Of a stretch of DNA of 64,000 nucleotides, positions 63,156-64,000 are shown one piece after another. Position 1 is the first letter of the stretch, and each line of letters starts with the position of its first letter. The notes beneath the pieces were generated by a model. That model was not told where the DNA came from and did not search any database. It saw only the letters and a list, made by a program, of their open reading frames with translations. Source of the DNA: Chloroflexi bacterium HGW-Chloroflexi-10 (GTDB taxonomy: Bacteria; Chloroflexota; Anaerolineae; Anaerolineales; Anaerolineaceae); contig PHBZ01000019.1 in the NCBI GenBank assembly GCA_002840755.1, positions 1 to 64,000 on the forward strand. Reading direction: 5' to 3'. Made by a program: the position numbers and the translations under genes.

Positions 63156-64000
63156 ATGTCAAAGGTGGCTTCTGTCTTGGCATTGAGGGAAAAAGAAAAG
63201 GATCAATCGTCTCTTGAGCAGAGGAAACATCTGCTTCGGACAAAGTTTTTTGTTCCTCCCATTCGCTCAAGTCATATCGCCCGTCCTCGTCTCTCTGACC
63301 TGATCGATTGCGGTCTGGACCGGGCACTCATTCTAGTATCTGCCCCTGCTGGTTATGGTAAAACCACCCTGATTAGCAACTGGCTGAAAGAAAAGCAGAT
63401 CCCTTCAGCCTGGATCTCCCTGGACGGGGGTGATAACGACCCGATCCGTTTTCTGCAGTACCTGCTTGCCGCTCTCATTCCAATGGCGCCAGGTATTGAG
63501 GATGACGGGTTTGGCATGCTCCAGGGAGGCCAGCCAGCTCAATTTGAGAGTGTAATCAACTTGCTGACCAACGAATTGGCTTCATTTTCTGCACCATTCG
63601 TCCTAGTACTGGATGATCTCCACATGATCCAGTCTGAAGCTGTATTTAAAATTCTGGCTTATCTACTGGAACATTTGCCTCCCCAGATGCACCTGGCGAT
63701 CCTGACCCGGATCGATCCCCCACTGCCACTTGCCCGCTTGCGAGTTCGCAACCAACTCCTGGATATCCGGGCAGACCAGCTGCGCTTTACACAAAACGAG
63801 ATAGCCGCCTTTCTTAGCGATGCGATTGGGTTAACACTGTCTGGCAACGATCTCTCCGCTTTAGAGACGCGAACTGAAGGCTGGATCGCCGGATTGCAAC
63901 TGGCAGCCCTTACGATGCAAAGCAATAAGGATATTCATGGGTTCATCTCAGCATTCACGGGCAGCCATCACTATGTTATGGACTACCTCGCTGAAGAAGT
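63156..64000 (+). CDS. MalT-like LuxR-family STAND ATPase regulator, 5' part only
   Basis: At least 281 residues; the frame has no stop before the window end. ATG at 63156 after AAGGAG. KFFVPPIRSSHIARPRL is the usual MalT-family start, then Walker A in SAPAGYGKTTLISNWL and Walker B in FVLVLDDLHMI. LTRIDPPLPLARLRVRNQL and RTEGWIAGLQLAAL follow. The full protein should have TPR-like repeats and a C-terminal LuxR helix-turn-helix. The long upstream region with repeated motifs may hold its control sites. Signal unknown. Confidence 0.9.
   Translation, partial: MSKVASVLALREKEKDQSSLEQRKHLLRTKFFVPPIRSSHIARPRLSDLIDCGLDRALILVSAPAGYGKTTLISNWLKEKQIPSAWISLDGGDNDPIRFLQYLLAALIPMAPGIEDDGFGMLQGGQPAQFESVINLLTNELASFSAPFVLVLDDLHMIQSEAVFKILAYLLEHLPPQMHLAILTRIDPPLPLARLRVRNQLLDIRADQLRFTQNEIAAFLSDAIGLTLSGNDLSALETRTEGWIAGLQLAALTMQSNKDIHGFISAFTGSHHYVMDYLAEE

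Overview
The window looks like a chromosomal segment of a Chloroflexota bacterium, most likely class Anaerolineae. This is inferred, not proven. The clues are lipoproteins with Thr/Pro-rich linkers, a MalT-type STAND regulator, WD40 membrane proteins, a secreted protein ending in a YLP-type tail, a SNF2/SWIM pair, and gram-positive-style cis-regulation (a SAM-I riboswitch and a T-box). I see no transposase, integrase, phage gene or CRISPR array. Most genes are ordinary housekeeping or metabolic genes, with several poorly described secreted or regulatory proteins between them.

Layout. 1-8.4 kb: a partial tRNA-Phe, a WYL regulator divergent from an alpha/beta hydrolase with a perfect palindrome between them, a nucleotidyltransferase, and a SNF2 helicase/SWIM zinc-finger pair. 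8.4-14.5 kb: the sdhCDAB operon (minus strand) and a NitT/TauT-type ABC importer (plus strand). 14.5-26.6 kb: a Qnr-like pentapeptide protein, a CPBP protease, a cysteine desulfurase, a phosphatase, a methyltransferase, a lipoprotein gene interrupted by an in-frame TAG, an ArsR/DUF2087 regulator, a PTP-like/aldo-keto reductase pair, a protein with a possible NTase motif, polyphosphate kinase and a CAP/LysM protein. 26.8-36.3 kb: a large WD40 membrane protein, an isochorismatase, surface lipoproteins, an adenosine-specific kinase, RNase Z and a HAD phosphatase. 36.4-48.2 kb: SAM-I riboswitch and metK, ftsK, an ECF sigma/anti-sigma/Nudix operon, an MFS transporter, DUF3054, DUF429 and HD genes, and a menA-like prenyltransferase.

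48.2-55.8 kb holds the most coherent functional unit: a ROK repressor, a sugar-binding lipoprotein, two permeases, a GH66 dextranase-type lipoprotein and a GH15-type enzyme. I read it as an alpha-1,6-glucan (dextran/isomaltooligosaccharide) capture and degradation locus without its own ATPase. It is followed by a T-box-controlled serS, DUF456, ferritin, the PIN/TRAM-cysS-rlmB operon, tRNA-Glu(CTC), a 720-bp non-coding stretch with repeated ATTCGTTT/AAACGAAT motifs, and the 5' part of a MalT-like LuxR-family regulator that runs off the window.

How the parts connect: the succinate dehydrogenase and the menA-like enzyme suggest a menaquinone-linked respiratory chain. A small dispersed repeat family (CAGGAAT-type units) lies in at least five intergenic gaps, usually just after a gene end. 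Start codons were chosen from visible Shine-Dalgarno sequences and often differ from the longest reading frame.
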